From assembly GCA_017695015.1 (NCBI GenBank), contig JADIMD010000032.1, positions 1 to 37,649 of the forward strand: DNA of 37,649 bases, in the 5' to 3' direction. Source of the DNA: Candidatus Cryptobacteroides faecigallinarum. Its GTDB lineage: Bacteria > Bacteroidota > Bacteroidia > Bacteroidales > UBA932. A model generated the notes under the pieces. That model was given only the letters and a program-made list of their open reading frames with translations. It did not search any database and was not told where the DNA came from. Position numbers and translations under genes: made by a program. This document shows, piece after piece, positions 13,005 through 22,649 of the stretch. Position 1 is the first letter of the stretch. Each line of letters starts with the position of its first letter.

Positions 13005-14339
13005 TTATTTTTCATTTTCCTGATCTATCATCTGAAGCGGCGCAGATATTTCAGTGACTTTCTTGCCGTGCTTTTCAGGCACACCGAGGGCCACGACCTG
13101 CTTTGCTGAAGTTATTATGCTCTGCCCCGAATCCTTGAGTTTCGACTCGCATTTCTCATAATATTCCTGGACATCCTTCAGCTTGTCGCCCATTACCTTG
13201 TGGAATTTCGCGAAATCATACACCCTCTCTATCATCTTCTGGGCAGAATCAATTATCCTTTCCTGGTTCTTCACCTGCTCCACACTCACCCATGCGGTGC
13301 GGATCATCCTCAGGAACGGCATAAGGGTCTCCTCTGTCGTTATCAGGACCTTCCTTTCATAAGCGCGCCTCCATATGCCCTCATCCATAGACTTGGCGAG
13401 CTGCAGGGAACCGTAGATCGGAACGAACATCAGCACATATCCCAACGACCTGCGTCCCGGGGCAAGATACCTGCTGTAGTCTTTTTTCGACAGATTGTCT
13501 ATCTGCGCATTCATTGCGGCAAGGTTGCGTCTGGCTGCATCCTCCCTCCCGGCATCATCCTGTGCCTCGAAATAATCGGCATAGGCCTTGAGGTCCACCT
13601 TGGAATCGATGATGATGTCCGTGCTGTCAGGATAATGTATGATGAAGTCAGGGCGCATTCCCCGTCCCGAATCCTCATTCACTATCCTTTCCCCCAGCTC
13701 GCCCTTGAGGGTGGCTTCCCTGTCGTAGTCACGGCCTTCGGCAAAGCCCTCGGACTTGAAGATATTCTCCAGCCTGACTTCCCCGAAGATACCCTGGATC
13801 TTGTTTTTGCTCCTGAGGGCATCGGCAAGATTGTCCGCCTTTGTCCCGATGTTTTCAGTCTGCTCTTTCAGCTTTTTCACCGCCTCTTCCATGAATGTCT
13901 TCATGCCGGTAGTGGTGGAAGTCTGGGTCTGCTTGTTGTCTTCGAACGACTTCTTCATATCCTGGAGATCCTTTGCGAGCCCACCGGTGATGTTCTTGAA
14001 AGTCTCGACAGCCTTGTCGCTCAGCTCCTTCTCCCTTGCCTTCAGGATTTCTTCAGTGCTCGCTGTCATCTGGGTCCTGATTGCAGATATCTGCTCTTTC
14101 AGAGACTTCTCATGATTCTCCTTTATCTCGGAGATGAGCTTCTCATAATAATTCTTCTGGCCGGAAAGGTCTTTCTCGTAACCTTGACGCTGGAAAGCAA
14201 GGGTCTGCTCATAGCTCTCCTTCTGGCTTTCCATCAATTTTTCATATCCGGCTTTCTGGGACTTGTGGGCATACACCACCGTGACCGCAGCCAGCACAAT
14301 GACCGCAGCGACAATCAACAACATTACAGATACAGTCAT
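13005..14339 (-). CDS. rmuC: DNA recombination protein RmuC homologue
   Basis: A 444-residue protein counted from ATG 14339; an in-frame TTG at 14348 is a less likely start. It has one N-terminal membrane anchor (residues 4-24, [17 protein letters not shown] core), then a long charged coiled coil to about residue 200 with repeated E-K-x-x-x-x-x-Y units. The RmuC domain follows, with [21 protein letters not shown] and [17 protein letters not shown] blocks. The IIIDSKV strand resembles the core of restriction-endonuclease-like folds, consistent with a nuclease-related role. RmuC limits certain recombination events such as inversions between short repeats in E. coli; its exact activity is unsettled. 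fhs follows after 11 bases. Confidence 0.9.
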   Translation of the reverse strand: MTVSVMLLIVAAVIVLAAVTVVYAHKSQKAGYEKLMESQKESYEQTLAFQRQGYEKDLSGQKNYYEKLISEIKENHEKSLKEQISAIRTQMTASTEEILKAREKELSDKAVETFKNITGGLAKDLQDMKKSFEDNKQTQTSTTTGMKTFMEEAVKKLKEQTENIGTKADNLADALRSKNKIQGIFGEVRLENIFKSEGFAEGRDYDREATLKGELGERIVNEDSGRGMRPDFIIHYPDSTDIIIDSKVDLKAYADYFEAQDDAGREDAARRNLAAMNAQIDNLSKKDYSRYLAPGRRSLGYVLMFVPIYGSLQLAKSMDEGIWRRAYERKVLITTEETLMPFLRMIRTAWVSVEQVKNQERIIDSAQKMIERVYDFAKFHKVMGDKLKDVQEYYEKCESKLKDSGQSIITSAKQVVALGVPEKHGKKVTEISAPLQMIDQENEK

Positions 14340-14353
14340 AACAGACAATTTTT

Positions 14354-14386
14354 CATAAATACAATCCTGCCTGCAATCCAGACAAA
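14354..14386 (-). promoter_or_regulatory. Possible rmuC-fhs promoter
   Basis: The minus strand carries TTTG (14386-14383), 21 bases, then TATTTATG (14361-14354), which matches TAnnTTTG at all but one fixed position. Transcription would begin near 14347, a few bases before ATG 14339. The -33 element lies only six bases beyond the inverted repeat that probably ends the upstream gene. Confidence 0.45.
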
Positions 14387-14392
14387 CTCAGA

Positions 14393-14427
14393 ATGACGGG
14401 GACATCGCTTCAGGACATCCCCGTCAT
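14393..14427 (-). terminator. Perfect 10-bp inverted repeat after the phosphoglucomutase gene
   Basis: Arms ATGACGGGGA (14393-14402) and TCCCCGTCAT (14418-14427) are exact reverse complements separated by 15 bases, starting about 46 bases past the phosphoglucomutase stop. The stem is GC-rich. The sequence after it on the minus strand (TCTGAGTTTGTC) is only weakly U-rich, so it may be an inefficient or protein-assisted terminator or an mRNA-end stabiliser. Confidence 0.6.
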
Positions 14428-14473
14428 GTTATCCGATGCCGGAACCCTGCATTCTACAGGAGCCCCTGGCTGA

Positions 14474-16135
14474 TTATTTTACAAACTGCTCGCGAAGCTT
14501 GCCGATTTTTGCGTCAGCATCAGGACCTTTCGCGCCGAAATAGAACTTGATCTTAGGCTCGGTCCCTGAAGGGCGCACGGAAACGACATCACCTTCGGCA
14601 TTGAAGAACTGGAGGACATTCGACTTAGGAAGACCAGTCTCTTCAGGCTTGTTATAGTCGACAACCTTTGTCACAGGCAGTCCTGCAAGCTCTTTCGGAG
14701 GATTGTTCCTCATGTCAGACATGATGGCGGCAATCTCTGCGACTCCCTCCTTGCCTTTGCGGACGAGAGATACGAGAGCCTCCTTGTAATAGCCGAACTC
14801 GGCATAGATGTCCTGAAGGAGCTGGTAGAGGGTCTTGCCCTGGTCTGCTGCCCATGCAGCACATTCAGCCACCATCGCGCATGAGATAGGAGCATCCTTG
14901 TCGCGCACGAACTGACCCACATTGAAGCCGTAGCTTTCCTCTCCGCCGCAGATGAATTCACCCTTGCCTTCATTGTTGCGGACCACATCGGCTATATACT
15001 TGAATCCTGTGAGGACATTGTAAACCTTCACTCCGTATTTCTCCGCTATTGCACGGATAAGCTCGGTGGTGACAATGGTCTTGACAACATATTTGGTGCT
15101 GTCTATCTTGCCGAGCTCAGACCAGCGTCTGAGGATATAATATGTCAGCATTGAAGCTGTCTGGTTGCCGTTGAAAAGCACCATCTTGCCGCTGTTGTCC
15201 CTTACTGCGATTCCGAGACGGTCCGCATCAGGGTCTGTCGCGAGCACGAGGTCTGCACCCTCTTTGTCAGCCACTGCCACAGCCATTTCAAGAGCGGAAT
15301 GCTCTTCCGGATTCGGAGACATCACTGTAGGGAAATTGCCGTCGCTGACATCCTGCTCCCGAACATGGTATACATTCTCGAACCCGAGCCTTTTCAGGAC
15401 TTCCGGCACGATATGCACTCCAGAACCATGAAGCGGAGTGTAGACAATCTTGAGATCCTTGTGTCTTGCCCTTGACTCAGGAGAAAGCATGAGGGTAAGC
15501 ACATCGTCCATATAGGCATTGTTCATCTCGTCGCTCATGATCTCGATGCCGCCTTCCTTGCCTTCTGCCTTGTACTTGACCATGGAAGGATCTGAGATTG
15601 CATTCACTTCAGCGACAATCTGCTGGTCCACAGGAGCTATAATCTGTGCCCCGTCGCTCCAGAACACCTTGTAGCCGTTATATTCCTTTGGATTATGAGA
15701 AGCTGTCACCATCACTCCTGCAGTCGCATGTTTCTTCCTGACAGCATAGCTGAGAAGAGGTACAGGATGGAGACAGTCATAGATATACACATGAATGCCG
15801 TTTGCGGACAGCACTTCCGCCGTAATCTTGGCAAAATCGTGGCTGTTGTTGCGGCTGTCAAAGGAAACGCACACGCTGTGGTTGTCTCCAGGGACATTCT
15901 TGAGAATGTAGTTAGCAAGACCCTGGGTTGCCATCGCCACCACATATTTGTTCATCCTGTTGGTGCCTACGCCCATGACACCGCGAAGCCCGCCGGTACC
16001 GAACTCGAGATTGCGGTAGAATGCATCCTCAAGTGCAGCAGGGTCTTTCATGAGTTCACGGACCTGCGCCTTGGTCTCCTCATCATAATTTCCGTCGAGC
16101 CAGCTCTGGGCTACCTGTCTAAAGTCTCTTTCCAT
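14474..16135 (-). CDS. Phosphoglucomutase/phosphomannomutase, PGM2-like
   Basis: A 553-residue alpha-D-phosphohexomutase that interconverts hexose 1- and 6-phosphates through a phosphoserine. Numbering from ATG 16135: active-site loop TASHNPKEYNG with phosphoserine S146, metal loop DPDADR (301-306), sugar-binding GGEESYGF, and the C-terminal phosphate-binding block RPSGTEPKIKFY. FGTGGLRGVMG near the N-terminus is the usual entry motif. The frame is open up to 16186, but the codon there is TTG and coincides with the predicted transcription start. Bacteroides relatives begin near the chosen ATG (MERDFRQVAQSWL), giving a leader of about 50 bases. Glucose versus mannose preference is not decidable from sequence, so I give no symbol. 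Confidence 0.93.
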   Translation of the reverse strand: MERDFRQVAQSWLDGNYDEETKAQVRELMKDPAALEDAFYRNLEFGTGGLRGVMGVGTNRMNKYVVAMATQGLANYILKNVPGDNHSVCVSFDSRNNSHDFAKITAEVLSANGIHVYIYDCLHPVPLLSYAVRKKHATAGVMVTASHNPKEYNGYKVFWSDGAQIIAPVDQQIVAEVNAISDPSMVKYKAEGKEGGIEIMSDEMNNAYMDDVLTLMLSPESRARHKDLKIVYTPLHGSGVHIVPEVLKRLGFENVYHVREQDVSDGNFPTVMSPNPEEHSALEMAVAVADKEGADLVLATDPDADRLGIAVRDNSGKMVLFNGNQTASMLTYYILRRWSELGKIDSTKYVVKTIVTTELIRAIAEKYGVKVYNVLTGFKYIADVVRNNEGKGEFICGGEESYGFNVGQFVRDKDAPISCAMVAECAAWAADQGKTLYQLLQDIYAEFGYYKEALVSLVRKGKEGVAEIAAIMSDMRNNPPKELAGLPVTKVVDYNKPEETGLPKSNVLQFFNAEGDVVSVRPSGTEPKIKFYFGAKGPDADAKIGKLREQFVK

Positions 16136-16192
16136 ATAGTTATCAGTTAGTAAATTATTTATATGATCTTTCAAATTGTCACTCAAATCTCA

Positions 16193-16224
16193 CAAATTTA
16201 TAAATTTTATCAATTATCCGCAAA
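16193..16224 (-). promoter_or_regulatory. Promoter of the phosphoglucomutase gene
   Basis: The minus strand shows TTTG (16224-16221), 20 bases, and TAAATTTG (16200-16193), both exact matches to the Bacteroidetes -33/-7 consensus. Transcription is predicted at about 16186. This makes the TTG at 16186 leaderless and supports ATG 16135 as the true start. Confidence 0.7.
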
Positions 16225-16265
16225 ATATAATGTGTATTTTTACAGCCTGAAAGACAAATCGGGAA

Positions 16266-17564
16266 ATGGACAAGGAGAGATTAAAGGAATTCATAGAAAC
16301 GCATATCGACGATGACACCGACAGGCTGCTTTTCCAGAAATCGAAATGGCCTGATATCGACATGGGAACAGCCGTCAGCACGATTCTCGGGCACAGGAAG
16401 CTGAAGGCAAAGGTCCCGTCATGGTACAGGAACCCTGCCCTGATATTCCCGAATTCTCTCTGTACGGAGCAATGCTCGTCGGAATTCACCGCCGAAGCCA
16501 AGGTGGACAGCATCCGGGAACTCGTTGTGGAGGATCGCGGCGTCACGGAATCCGGCGGCTGCCTGTCCGGATTGAAGATTGCCGACCTGACCGGAGGTCT
16601 CGGAGTGGACAGCCATGTGTTCTCCCGTCATTTCAAGGAAGTACTTTACAACGAGATGAACCCTGTCCTCGCAGAAGCTGCCAAGCATAATTTCAAGGCT
16701 CTCGGATGCGGCAACATCACCGTAAGGAGCAACATGGTCTGTGACGGGAATGCAGAAGGTGCATCGGCAGACTGCAATCCTGCCTCACCGGCAGAGCTTC
16801 TTCAGGATTTCGGACCCGACATAATATATCTTGACCCGGCAAGGAGGTCATCGGACGGGAAGAAGGTGTTCAGGCTCGAAGACTGCCGCCCTGACATCCT
16901 GAAGCTCAAAGACAGCCTGCTGCAGATTGCCAGATACATAGCCGTGAAACTGTCTCCGATGGCAGACATCGGCGTGGTGGCAGAAGCTCTCGGACGGCAA
17001 TGCAGACGGATAGATGTGGTGTCCGCCGCCAACGAATGCAAGGAAATAGTCGCATATGTGGACAGGGAATACGACGGGGAATGCACAGTCTGCGCAAAAT
17101 GCTCAGGAAAAGGAGAATTCACATTCACACGAAATGAGGAAGAAGAGGCCTGTGCCGCCCTTCCGTCTGGAGACAGGACAGGGTGGAAATATCTTTTAGA
17201 GCCTGACAGGGCACTGATGAAGGCAGGAGCATATAAACTGATTTGCAGCCGTTTCGGGCTGGCAATGCTCGACAGGTCCACCCATTATTATGTCTCCGAT
17301 GGCATCGACGGCAGCACGGACGGGCTGTTCAGAAAATTCAGAATCATCCGCATCTTCCCTCTGGACAAATCCGGAATAAAAGCCGCCTGCAGGGAATTCC
17401 CACAGGCGGAAGTCACGGCAAGAAACCTCCCAATAAGCAGCGACGAACTCAGGAAAAGGCTGAAAGTGACAGCCTCGGACCGCATCCACATGTTCGGGCT
17501 GAAGGTGTCCTCCGCATCAGGTACGGATTCAGGCAACCTGCTGTTTGTCACTGAAAGGACCTGA
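16266..17564 (+). CDS. Class I SAM-dependent methyltransferase with THUMP-like C-terminal domain (PG_1098 type)
   Basis: A 432-residue probable RNA methyltransferase. The Rossmann core shows motif I ADLTGGLGVD (106-115), the acidic end of strand 2 (YNEMNP, 128-133) and the catalytic-type motif YLDPARR (188-194). After the core, residues ~270-340 match the ferredoxin-like insert and ~345-432 the THUMP-like end (LPISSDELRKRLKV...MFGLKV) described for Porphyromonas PG_1098. Substrate is unknown; the DPAR motif and THUMP relationship suggest an RNA base. It is a single plus-strand gene divergent from the phosphoglucomutase and convergent with the DPP4 gene, whose stop is 5 bases away. I see no convincing promoter: only TATTTTTA at 16235-16242, one mismatch from the -7 consensus and without a -33 box. 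Confidence 0.85.
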   Translation: MDKERLKEFIETHIDDDTDRLLFQKSKWPDIDMGTAVSTILGHRKLKAKVPSWYRNPALIFPNSLCTEQCSSEFTAEAKVDSIRELVVEDRGVTESGGCLSGLKIADLTGGLGVDSHVFSRHFKEVLYNEMNPVLAEAAKHNFKALGCGNITVRSNMVCDGNAEGASADCNPASPAELLQDFGPDIIYLDPARRSSDGKKVFRLEDCRPDILKLKDSLLQIARYIAVKLSPMADIGVVAEALGRQCRRIDVVSAANECKEIVAYVDREYDGECTVCAKCSGKGEFTFTRNEEEEACAALPSGDRTGWKYLLEPDRALMKAGAYKLICSRFGLAMLDRSTHYYVSDGIDGSTDGLFRKFRIIRIFPLDKSGIKAACREFPQAEVTARNLPISSDELRKRLKVTASDRIHMFGLKVSSASGTDSGNLLFVTERT

Positions 17565-17569
17565 GCCCG

Positions 17570-19729
17570 CTATTTGAGATATTTCAGCCAGAAATCGCGG
17601 TTTTCATACAGGAAATGCTTCCCCTGATAGCTGATGTATCCATGCATCCCGTCAGGATACACCATCAGTTCAAACCTCTTGCCATGCGACTGGAGTCTGT
17701 CGACAAGCTGGAGAGTATTCTGGAAATGGACATTGTCATCCCCCGTGCCATGGGTCAGTTTCAGCATCACCGACGGGTCCGGGTCCGCAGCCACCGTGCA
17801 GCTGACAGGATATCCGGTCACATAATCGAGGACTTTCGAAGATGCATAGCCCTCAGGATTGGACGACGGGGTCTCCATGAACCTTTCGGTATAATGCGAG
17901 TCATACAGGGACCAGTCATATACACCGCCTCCGGCAATCCCGTAATGGTAGCTCTCATGTGCCCTGAACAGGAGCATTGCAGTCATTGTCCCTCCGAAAG
18001 AGAAGCCCTCCACTCCGATCTTGTCTCCGTTGACATAAGGCAGGGACTTGAAATAGTCCGCCCATGCAACAAAGTCTCTCACAGGCCATTCCGTAAGGTT
18101 GCGGTACACCATGTCCGTACCGGCCCTTCCGCTGTTTCCTGCCGCCCTGCAGTCTGCGACCACCTGGATGATGCCGTTTTCCGACCACCACTGGTTATCC
18201 GCTGTCGGGGAGGTCCATCTGTCCCTGACGAGAGGGGTGTCCGGACCTCCATAGATATCCACATGGACAGGATATCTGACAGACGGGTCGAAATCTTTCG
18301 GCAGGGTGACCATGGCAGGAAGCCTGAAACCGTCATCCGTTGTCATCCAGACCAGCTGCGGCATGGCATATTTCCCGAGATCGAGGGAATCAGAAGCCAT
18401 GTCTGCGACCACGGTACAGCTGCGTGCATCAGACAGGACAGTTGCAGCCTTGCCTGAGGACTTTGCCACCACTATTTTCACAGGAGTGGACATATTGGAA
18501 AGAGATGCCGCAAAATATTTCCCGTCAGGGGAGAACGAGACACCTGAGACATGCATGGAAGTGTCGGTCAATGCCGTAATCTTGCCTTTCCTGTCCACCT
18601 TGTACAATGAAGACCTGACACGGGAATCCCTCTGTGCGGTGAAATAGACATCACCCTTAGATTCGTCCACCCTTACAAGGTCCACAGACCAGTTCGGACC
18701 GTCAGTCAGGCGGCGGAACTGCGTCCCGTCATAGGACAGGAAATATATCTGCTGCCATCCTGTCTCGAAAGCCCTTGCCATATACAGGCCCTTGTCAGTG
18801 AATATGACTTCATTTATCCAGTCTATCCAAGTCTTGTATGTCTCGTGATAGATATGCTTTTTGCTCCCGTCTGAAGATGAGACGGCATACAGATCCAAGG
18901 TGTTCTGCAGCCGGGGCATCCTTGCTATAAAGAATTCACGGCTGTCAGCGCCCCAGAACGGGATTCCGAAATACTGGTCCTCCTCCGGGTCGAAATCCGC
19001 CCAGACGGTCGGGACTGTCTTTCCCTCCCCGTCAGGGATGGCAGAGGTCGCGCCCTGGATGACTGAAGTCAGATCAGCGATGCCGATGCGTACCTGAGGA
19101 TTGGTCTCCCCTGCCTTCGGATACCTCGTCTGCCTCAGTGTACCGTCCTGTCCGAAAGGAGAATAGATCGGGAACAGGGGGACTTCTGTGTTGTCGAAAC
19201 GGTAGAAACCTATCTTCCTGCTGTCAGGAGACCACCAGAACGCCTTGTATTTCGAAGGTCTGCCGAGAATCTCCTCATAATACACCCATGAGGCATATCC
19301 GTTAAGTATCAGGTCAGTCCCGTCATATGTCAGCCTGTGTTCCTTTCCGGAAGCGATTTCCACCACATAAAGGTCGCCTGCGCGCGTAAACGCCAGCATT
19401 GTGGAATCGGGAGAATAAGTCAGGTTGACCGCACCTTCCGGTTTAACCGGAAACGAGCTGTATTTCTCCGGCGCCGTCACACCGGTGACTTTTTTCTTTC
19501 TTGAAACATCGAACACGAATGCCGTGGAATCCTCATATGTCCTGTCATATGAAAATATGACTTTGTCAGATGAGATCCATTTCCATGCGGACGGGACAGG
19601 GTCGAGCGCCGGTTTGACAAATGCGCTTTCCACCGACGGACCGCCGGCTGCCGAGGAAGGGGCGGCTGCAAATGTTTGCGACATGAATGAGACGGTCGCG
19701 GCGACAAGGATTATTGGTTTGATATTCAT
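17570..19729 (-). CDS. Secreted dipeptidyl-peptidase IV-type S9 serine peptidase
   Basis: A 719-residue prolyl oligopeptidase-family enzyme that removes dipeptides, usually X-Pro, from peptide N-termini. Residues 1-22 form a signal peptide. The DPP4 beta-propeller (about 40-470) includes YEE (151-153) at the position of the substrate amino-terminus-binding glutamates, followed by the family stretch FWWSPDSRKIGFYRFDN (164-180) and NTEVPLF. The hydrolase domain shows YGGPDTPLV, nucleophile loop GFSFGG (S577), HGTGDDNVHFQ (D664) and GMHGY (H696), so the catalytic triad is complete. Export to the periplasm fits peptide scavenging. It is the last gene of the sensor-trkH-helicase operon, 18 bases after the helicase; those neighbours do not suggest a shared pathway. 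Confidence 0.93.
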   Translation of the reverse strand: MNIKPIILVAATVSFMSQTFAAAPSSAAGGPSVESAFVKPALDPVPSAWKWISSDKVIFSYDRTYEDSTAFVFDVSRKKKVTGVTAPEKYSSFPVKPEGAVNLTYSPDSTMLAFTRAGDLYVVEIASGKEHRLTYDGTDLILNGYASWVYYEEILGRPSKYKAFWWSPDSRKIGFYRFDNTEVPLFPIYSPFGQDGTLRQTRYPKAGETNPQVRIGIADLTSVIQGATSAIPDGEGKTVPTVWADFDPEEDQYFGIPFWGADSREFFIARMPRLQNTLDLYAVSSSDGSKKHIYHETYKTWIDWINEVIFTDKGLYMARAFETGWQQIYFLSYDGTQFRRLTDGPNWSVDLVRVDESKGDVYFTAQRDSRVRSSLYKVDRKGKITALTDTSMHVSGVSFSPDGKYFAASLSNMSTPVKIVVAKSSGKAATVLSDARSCTVVADMASDSLDLGKYAMPQLVWMTTDDGFRLPAMVTLPKDFDPSVRYPVHVDIYGGPDTPLVRDRWTSPTADNQWWSENGIIQVVADCRAAGNSGRAGTDMVYRNLTEWPVRDFVAWADYFKSLPYVNGDKIGVEGFSFGGTMTAMLLFRAHESYHYGIAGGGVYDWSLYDSHYTERFMETPSSNPEGYASSKVLDYVTGYPVSCTVAADPDPSVMLKLTHGTGDDNVHFQNTLQLVDRLQSHGKRFELMVYPDGMHGYISYQGKHFLYENRDFWLKYLK

Positions 19730-19747
19730 AGTATAAATTTTTATGTT

Positions 19748-21175
19748 CTAAAAATACCTGTCATTGAAGTTGACGAAATAGACCTTCTCGACAGCCCTTG
19801 TGATTGCCGTATAAAGCCATTTCAGATCATCCTCCGACAGTTCTTCCTGCCAGAACGGGTTGTCTATGAAGACGCATTTCCATTGTCCTCCCTGGGACTT
19901 GTGTCCCGTGACGGCATTGGCGTATTTCAGCTGCAGCGCATTGAAATACAAATCCTCCCTGACCGCCTCATATCTTTTCTTCTTCGATGCGATATGCGAA
20001 TAGTCCTCATTCACGCCTGCATACAGCATATTCTGCTGCTCGTATGTAAGCGACGCGCTTTCGGACTCCAGGGTGTCGAGGATAACCTTCGCCACAATCT
20101 CCTGGTCGTCATAGTCAGGGAATGCGATACGCGCAGTGGCAAAATGCAGCCCGTACCTGTCCTCATATCTGGAAATGCTCACCAGCTTGGCGATGTCCCC
20201 GTTGGCTATGTAGTCCATGCCGTCCACTTTCTCCACGAACTGGTAACAGTTCTTGACAATCATCAGCTTGTCCCCTCTCACTAACCTGTCCTCCTTGAAC
20301 TGCACTGCAGAACGGATTCCTGCGTTGTATTTGTTTGCCCTTCGGTTGGAACGGCACAGCACGACAGTCTCATCCTCCCCGTATTCGGAATACGCATCCG
20401 ATATCTTCTCTATCAGCTCGCCTCCTCCGATCCTCTCCACATCGTCAAAACCGTCTGTGCGGAGCTTCAGCCCGGACACTCCGCCTGCCGCCAAATCTGT
20501 CTCTATCATGTCCCTTAGCAAGGTGGCATTGTACAATATGCCTGATTCCTGCTGCTGACGCACGACAGTGGTCAGAGAAGAGAAGACCGTTCCCCCGACC
20601 ATGGACATGTAATCTTTCGAAAGCGCAGGGCTGCAGTCGAGCCCCACAGGCGGGAGCTGGGCTGAATCCCCGACAAGCACGAGCTTGCACCCGGCACCGT
20701 TTCTGACAAAGGAGACAAGGTCCTCAAGCAGATTGCCTGACCCGAAAGCCGCCGTCTGCTGCGCACCTGCGTCTATCCCTATCAGGGAGACCTCATCCAC
20801 CACGAAGAGGGTATCTTTCGCCTTGTTGTAATTCAGAGTAAACTGGCCGAAACCGTCACCGCTTACTGATTTCTGACGATATATATGCTTGTGTATGGTA
20901 TATGCCTGTCCGCCTGCATACGACGACAGCACCTTTGCCGCCCGTCCAGTCGGGGCCAGCAGGACGCACGGCACTTTCACAGATCTCAGTGTGGCTACCA
21001 CTGCCGCCATCGCTGAAGTCTTGCCCGTCCCGGCATATCCGTTCACTACGAGGATATCCGCATCATCACTGCCGATAAAATCCGCCATATCCCGGAAAAG
21101 CCTGTCCTGGCATGTAGTCGGAGAAAATCTGAAATGCGAAATGAACTGTGAATATAGATAACCGGACTGCCCCAT
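19748..21175 (-). CDS. RecD-like superfamily 1 DNA helicase/AAA ATPase
   Basis: A 475-residue SF1B-type helicase. Walker A GYAGTGKTS (46-54), APTGRAAK (motif Ia, 74-81), Walker B VVDEVS (125-130), GDSAQLPPVG (motif III, 169-178), HKSQGGQW (425-432) and YTAITRA (motif VI, 455-461) are all present in order. It is shorter than RecD2 and lacks the long N-terminal helix-hairpin-helix region, resembling the compact RecD-like/Dda-type proteins common in Bacteroidetes. ATG 21175 shares its A with the trkH TGA stop (TGATG), indicating translational coupling; the GTG one codon upstream is less likely. It probably unwinds DNA 5' to 3' in repair or replication restart, by family analogy. Confidence 0.88.
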   Translation of the reverse strand: MGQSGYLYSQFISHFRFSPTTCQDRLFRDMADFIGSDDADILVVNGYAGTGKTSAMAAVVATLRSVKVPCVLLAPTGRAAKVLSSYAGGQAYTIHKHIYRQKSVSGDGFGQFTLNYNKAKDTLFVVDEVSLIGIDAGAQQTAAFGSGNLLEDLVSFVRNGAGCKLVLVGDSAQLPPVGLDCSPALSKDYMSMVGGTVFSSLTTVVRQQQESGILYNATLLRDMIETDLAAGGVSGLKLRTDGFDDVERIGGGELIEKISDAYSEYGEDETVVLCRSNRRANKYNAGIRSAVQFKEDRLVRGDKLMIVKNCYQFVEKVDGMDYIANGDIAKLVSISRYEDRYGLHFATARIAFPDYDDQEIVAKVILDTLESESASLTYEQQNMLYAGVNEDYSHIASKKKRYEAVREDLYFNALQLKYANAVTGHKSQGGQWKCVFIDNPFWQEELSEDDLKWLYTAITRAVEKVYFVNFNDRYF

Positions 21176-22629
21176 CACACATTTCTTCTGAACATCATGT
21201 ATATCACGGCTATCACAGGATATATCTCGACACGGCCGAATATCATGCCGAGGGTATATATGAATTTCGCGGAAGCCGGCTGGGCTGCATAAGTACCCAA
21301 TGCGCTTATCGAATCGACTCCAGGACCGGCATTGGCCATGGATGATATGAATCCCGATACTGCTTCAGAAGGCTCCACTCCGCACAGAAGCACAAGGAAT
21401 ATCCCTGCGGCGAGAATCAGACAGTAAAGCACTATGTACATCATCACGGAAGAAGCCTCCGCATCCGAAACGCTGTGGTTGCCTATCTTGATCTGGCGGA
21501 CAGCCGTAGGATGGATGCTGTACTTTATCTGACGCGACAGGGTCTTCAGCGCTATATATATCCTGTCCGCCTTGATACCTCCTGCAGTAGACCCGGAGCA
21601 TCCTCCCAACAGCACTGCGAACATCAGTATCATGCCGGCAAGGGCAGGCCACGCTGCATTGTCGCTCATTCCGAAACCTGTGGTGGTCATATAGGACACC
21701 ACCTGATATACAGACTCCAGGGCAGCCTTGCCCCAGTCATGATAATCCCCCTGTATCATCAGCACAAGCATCAGAGCGACAGAAAGGACGGCTATGGAGC
21801 CCAGGAAGAACCTCACGACAGGAGTCTTGAAAAGAGGCTTGAAGGAATGGCTCGCCACTACAGTGAAAATCAGGCCGAAATGCAGGGACGAGATTATCAT
21901 GAAAACCATCGAGACCACATTGATTGCCACTGAATCGAACTCCGCCAGAGACATGTTCTTAGTGCTGAACCCTCCTGTAGCCACAATGCTGAATGCATGG
22001 TTTATCGCATCGAAGAACGACATCCCGGCTATCATCAGAAAGACAGTCGTCACTACCGTAATTCCGAGATATACCGCCGTGATGATATACACTATCCTCA
22101 TCGAACGGTACCTGTACCCTATCCTTGAGAGCGATGACAGCTCGATATTGGCAAGCCTCAGACGGAACGGGCTGGCATCAGGCAGCACCAGCAGCAGGAA
22201 GACCACGACTCCGAAACCACCGATGAAATGAGTGGACGACCGCCAGAACAGGAGACTGCGGGGAAGAGCTTCCACATCGGTGAGGATTGTGGAGCCTGTC
22301 GTAGTGTAGCCGGACACGCTTTCAAACCATGCGTTCACCAATGAGAATTCGCCTCCCCAAAGCACATATGGCAGCATCCCGAAAATAAAGGACAGCAGCC
22401 AGGACAGCATCATGATCAGGAATCCGTCCTGCTGGGATATGGCAGAGGACTGCCTGACGAAAATAAACGGGAAAGCGCCGAAGATGAAAGTGATGATAAA
22501 GCTTATTGCAAGCGGACCGAACGCCGAATCCCTTCCGTCCGACAGCGACACGAGCATCGAAATGAACATGAACAGGGCGCTGACAAGCAGGGCAAGCCCG
22601 ACATTCCTTGATATGACCTTGACATTCAT
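21175..22629 (-). CDS. trkH: TrkH-family potassium uptake channel subunit
   Basis: A 484-residue inner-membrane K+ translocation subunit. Four pore repeats are visible by their selectivity-filter segments: TTTGST (109-114), ATGGFS (217-222), TTTGFG (315-320) and NAGPGVD (433-439). GGCSGSTAGGIKADRI (342-357) is a strong TrkH signature in the third repeat. The protein needs a cytoplasmic RCK partner (TrkA) for gating, which is not encoded in this window. The upstream gene, 20 bases away, encodes an output-less membrane sensor and the downstream helicase overlaps by one base. Confidence 0.94.
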   Translation of the reverse strand: MNVKVISRNVGLALLVSALFMFISMLVSLSDGRDSAFGPLAISFIITFIFGAFPFIFVRQSSAISQQDGFLIMMLSWLLSFIFGMLPYVLWGGEFSLVNAWFESVSGYTTTGSTILTDVEALPRSLLFWRSSTHFIGGFGVVVFLLLVLPDASPFRLRLANIELSSLSRIGYRYRSMRIVYIITAVYLGITVVTTVFLMIAGMSFFDAINHAFSIVATGGFSTKNMSLAEFDSVAINVVSMVFMIISSLHFGLIFTVVASHSFKPLFKTPVVRFFLGSIAVLSVALMLVLMIQGDYHDWGKAALESVYQVVSYMTTTGFGMSDNAAWPALAGMILMFAVLLGGCSGSTAGGIKADRIYIALKTLSRQIKYSIHPTAVRQIKIGNHSVSDAEASSVMMYIVLYCLILAAGIFLVLLCGVEPSEAVSGFISSMANAGPGVDSISALGTYAAQPASAKFIYTLGMIFGRVEIYPVIAVIYMMFRRNV

Positions 22630-22649
22630 ACGCTGCTACATTCAAATGG

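Noticed and set aside
13200..14396. 398-residue plus-strand open frame opposite rmuC
   Set aside because: Leu/His/Ile-rich nonsense translation antisense to the RmuC domain and coiled coil; no start context or homology.
16136..16186. Longer N-terminus for the phosphoglucomutase
   Set aside because: The upstream start codon is TTG and coincides with the predicted transcription start; the internal ATG at 16135 matches where homologues begin.
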